In this document: one piece after another, positions 7,950 to 10,412 of the stretch
Position numbering within the stretch: position 1 is the first letter of the stretch
Layout of the letters: each line of letters opens with the position of its first letter
Assembly (NCBI GenBank): GCA_024811115.1
Contig: JAKOGH010000070.1
Location: 1-10,412, forward strand
From: Terana coerulea
Lineage: Eukaryota; Basidiomycota; Agaricomycetes; Polyporales; Phanerochaetaceae
Direction: 5' to 3'
Length of the DNA stretch: 10,412 nt
Notes under the pieces: generated by a model
What the model saw: only the letters and a program-made list of their open reading frames with translations
Databases searched by the model: none
What the model was told of the DNA's origin: nothing
Position numbers and translations under genes: made by a program

Positions 7950-10412
7950 ATGGCTGATAACAGACGCCCCCACTGCCCTCCTCCAACCCTTCGCAGGCCT
8001 CGATTGGCAACAGCGAGCACGACCCGTTTGCCGACCGCCCGCACCTTGCCTTTCACGAACCGCCGCCGAGCGCATACGCGAGCACCGTCTCGCTCCCGCA
8101 GGAGTTTGGCGGGCGCGGCTCGGAGTACTACGACGACGAGACGGAGAAGGTGCCTCTGACGTCCGCAGGAGGATTGTATCCGCCAAAGTAAGCGCCATCT
8201 CATTCTCGCGGTCGCACGCGTGTCTCAAGGGCATTGTCTGCAGCCCTGTTGACCCCGATGCTTACGGCGACCCTACGGCCGTCCCATTTCTGTGGCATCC
8301 TCATCGAGTGGGGTGTCGAGTCTGCCTGGAGGCGCAGACAGACCATCAAGCGCGGTGTCACCCGCAAGGTCAAGCTTACTCAAGGCAACTTCATCACCGA
8401 GTATCCGGTGCCATCGCCGGTATACAGTGCCATCGAGGGCAAATGGACGAGCGGCGCGGACGACCGAGTTCTCGTAAGTGAAACAGGCATACCTGTGCGG
8501 CTGCATCTGACGATGCTCGATGTAGCCACATGCGCTACACTGCCGCCACCTGTGATCCTGACGACTTCTCCGAGGCGACGGGCTACTCGTTCCGCACGAA
8601 AATGTACAACCGCCAGACGGAGCTGCTGATTGCCGTGACTTCGTACAACGAGGACAAGACGCTGTATGCACGCACGCTGCACGGCGTTATGCTGAACATC
8701 CGCGACATCTGCAAGACGAAGCAGTCCAAGTACTGGCGCCGCACCGCGGAGGAGGGCGTGCCCGCATGGCAAAAGATCACCGTCGCGTTGATCATCGACG
8801 GTCTCGAGGCCATGGACAAGACCGTGCTGGACATTCTCGCTACGGTGGGTGTCTACCAGGATGGTGTCATGAAGAAGCAAGTCGACGGCAAAGATACTGT
8901 TGCCCACATTTTCGAGTACACAACCCAGTTGTCCGTCGACGCGACGCCGCAACTGGTCATCCCCAGGGTGAAGACCCCAACAATCTCGTGCCTGTGCAGA
9001 TCATTCTTGTCATCAAGGCGAAGAACCAAAAGAAGATTAACTCACATCGATGGTTGTTCAATGCCATTGGTCGGATATTGGAGGTTCGTTTATTTATAGC
9101 ACGTCCTTCTTCCAGGTTGCTAATGGACCTTTAGCCCGAAATCTGCGTCCTACTTGACGCGGGTACCAAGCCTGGTCGCAAGTCGATCTACTACCTCTGG
9201 GAAGCCTTCTATAATGACCCCAACCTCGGAGGTTGCTGCGGAGAGATTCATGCCATGATTGAGGGAGGAAAGAAGCTCTTGAACCCGCTGGTTGCAGCAC
9301 AGAACTTCGAGTACAAGATGTCGAACATTTTGGGTGCGTAGCTTTCGTGCCTATCGCTGAACGACCGCTGAATTCTTGTAGATAAACCGCTGGAGAGTAG
9401 CTTCGGATACGTCTCCGTGTTGCCTGGTGCATTCTCGGCGTACCGCTTCCGCGCTATCCTTGGACGGCCACTCGAGCAATACTTCCACGGCGACCACTCG
9501 CTCGCTGACCGCTTGGGCCCCAAGGGTATCTACGGCATGAACATTTTTACCAAGAACATGTTCTTGGCCGAGGATCGTATTCTCTGCTTCGAGCTTGTTG
9601 CGAAAGCCAACGACCGGTGGACGCTCACCTACGTCAAGCCCAGCAAAGCCGAGACGGACGTGCCAGAGTCGGCTGCCGAGCTGATCGGTCAGCGCAGACG
9701 TTGGCTCAACGGCTCCTTTGCCGCCTCCGTCTACGCCGTCGTCAACTTTTTCAAGCTCTACCGCTCCGGCCACGGCCTCATCCGCATGTTCTTCTTCCAC
9801 ATCCAGGCCCTGTACAACGTCTTCTCACTCATCTTCTCCTGGTTCTCGCTCGCCAACATCTGGCTCACGTTCTCCATCATCATTGACCTCCTACCGGACC
9901 AGAACATCAAGCTCTTCGGGACGGTGGGCGTCACGCATTGGGTGAACTTGGGTCTGAAGTGGCTGTACCTCGCGTTTTTGGCGTTGCAGTTCGTTCTTGC
10001 GCTAGGTAACCGGCCGAAGGGTGAACGCGCGGCGTACGCGATCACCCTATGGGTGTATGCCTTCTTGGCGGTGTACCTCTTGGTGTGCTCCTTGATCTTG
10101 ACCGTCGACGCTTTCAAGGCCATCCCGGGGCAGTTGAAGGGTTTGAGTCCGTCCCAAGTTGCCAAGACGTTCATCAGCGGTCCCGTCGGTGCACTGATTG
10201 CTGCCGCGACGTCGACGTTCGGCATCTATTTCTTCGCGTCTTTCCTCTACGTATGTCTTTCCGTGACAATGCTCGATTTTTCTTACGTACTGACTGGATC
10301 TGCAGCGGGACCCGTGGCACATGTTCACGAGCTTCTTCCAGTACATCTGCTTGGCCCCGAGCTTCACCAACGTGCTGAACGTGTACGCGTTCTGCAACCT
10401 GCACGATGTCTC
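7950..10412 (+). CDS. CHS: Chitin synthase, class III type, 3' end cut by the window, with apparent frame breaks
   Basis: This integral membrane glycosyltransferase of family 2 makes chitin from UDP-GlcNAc at the plasma membrane. The exons are 7950-8187, 8244-8473, 8526-9083, 9135-9333, 9382-10250 and 10306 to the edge; the introns are 56, 52, 51, 48 and 55 nt, several with CTGAC- or CTAAT-like branch sites. Conserved landmarks include [14 protein letters not shown] at the start of exon 3 (class III-like), [17 protein letters not shown] (Asp codon 9156-9158), [18 protein letters not shown] (9570-9578 for EDR) and QRRRW (9690-9704). Several hydrophobic membrane segments follow from about 9770 to 10250. 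About 730 residues lie in the window, and the family usually has about 900. The start ATG gives MADNRRP, then a Pro/Ser-rich tail as in relatives. The frame must change at about 7965-7996, 8271-8273, 8310-8313, 8448-8462 and 8961-8964: four apparent missing bases and one extra base. Exons 4, 5 and 6 are clean. Family assignment is firm; whether the gene is intact is not. Confidence 0.9.

Noticed and set aside
1..10412. CRISPR arrays, bacterial operons, tRNA or rRNA genes
   Set aside because: No regularly spaced repeats, no ribosome-binding-site-led gene chains and no tRNA or rRNA signatures were seen; the genes are spliced and fungal.

Overview
The window looks like nuclear DNA of a filamentous basidiomycete (mushroom-type fungus). 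The genes are cut by many short introns of about 48-95 bp with GTRNGT-type donors, codon use and most intergenic DNA are GC-rich, and the two best genes are a Rheb GTPase with a CaaX tail and a class III-type chitin synthase. The species cannot be named from the sequence alone.

Layout. (1) 204-1068, minus strand: a complete five-exon Rheb-type small GTPase, with a GC-rich, strand-asymmetric upstream region. (2) About 1421-5567: a long GC-rich stretch without a convincing gene, interrupted by a clear non-autonomous DNA transposon at 2626-3303. The element has two 122-bp terminal inverted repeats, about 95% identical, flanked by a 9-bp direct repeat, and its core is AT-richer and encodes no transposase. 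(3) 5568-6186, minus strand: a tentative, unrecognised multi-exon gene or gene relic, supported by a chain of splice sites and open phases. (4) 6187-6540: a short intergenic region with three CACGTG E-boxes within 35 bp. (5) 6541-7040, plus strand: a three-exon Spo12-family gene (mitotic-exit regulator). (6) 7950-10412, plus strand: a six-exon, 3'-truncated class III-type chitin synthase running off the window edge.

The genes do not form an operon or an obvious cluster. Rheb/TOR signalling, Spo12 cell-cycle control and chitin synthesis are each housekeeping or growth functions, and nothing in the sequence shows that they work as a system. The most practical observation is that the chitin synthase, the Spo12 gene and the tentative minus-strand gene all need single-base frame corrections, mostly next to short C or G runs. 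The Rheb gene and the 869-bp chitin synthase exon 5 are clean. This fits draft-sequence indel errors at least as well as true pseudogenes. I did not find a convincing previously undescribed biological system; the transposon with its target-site duplication and the unidentified spliced minus-strand unit are the best candidates for a second look.
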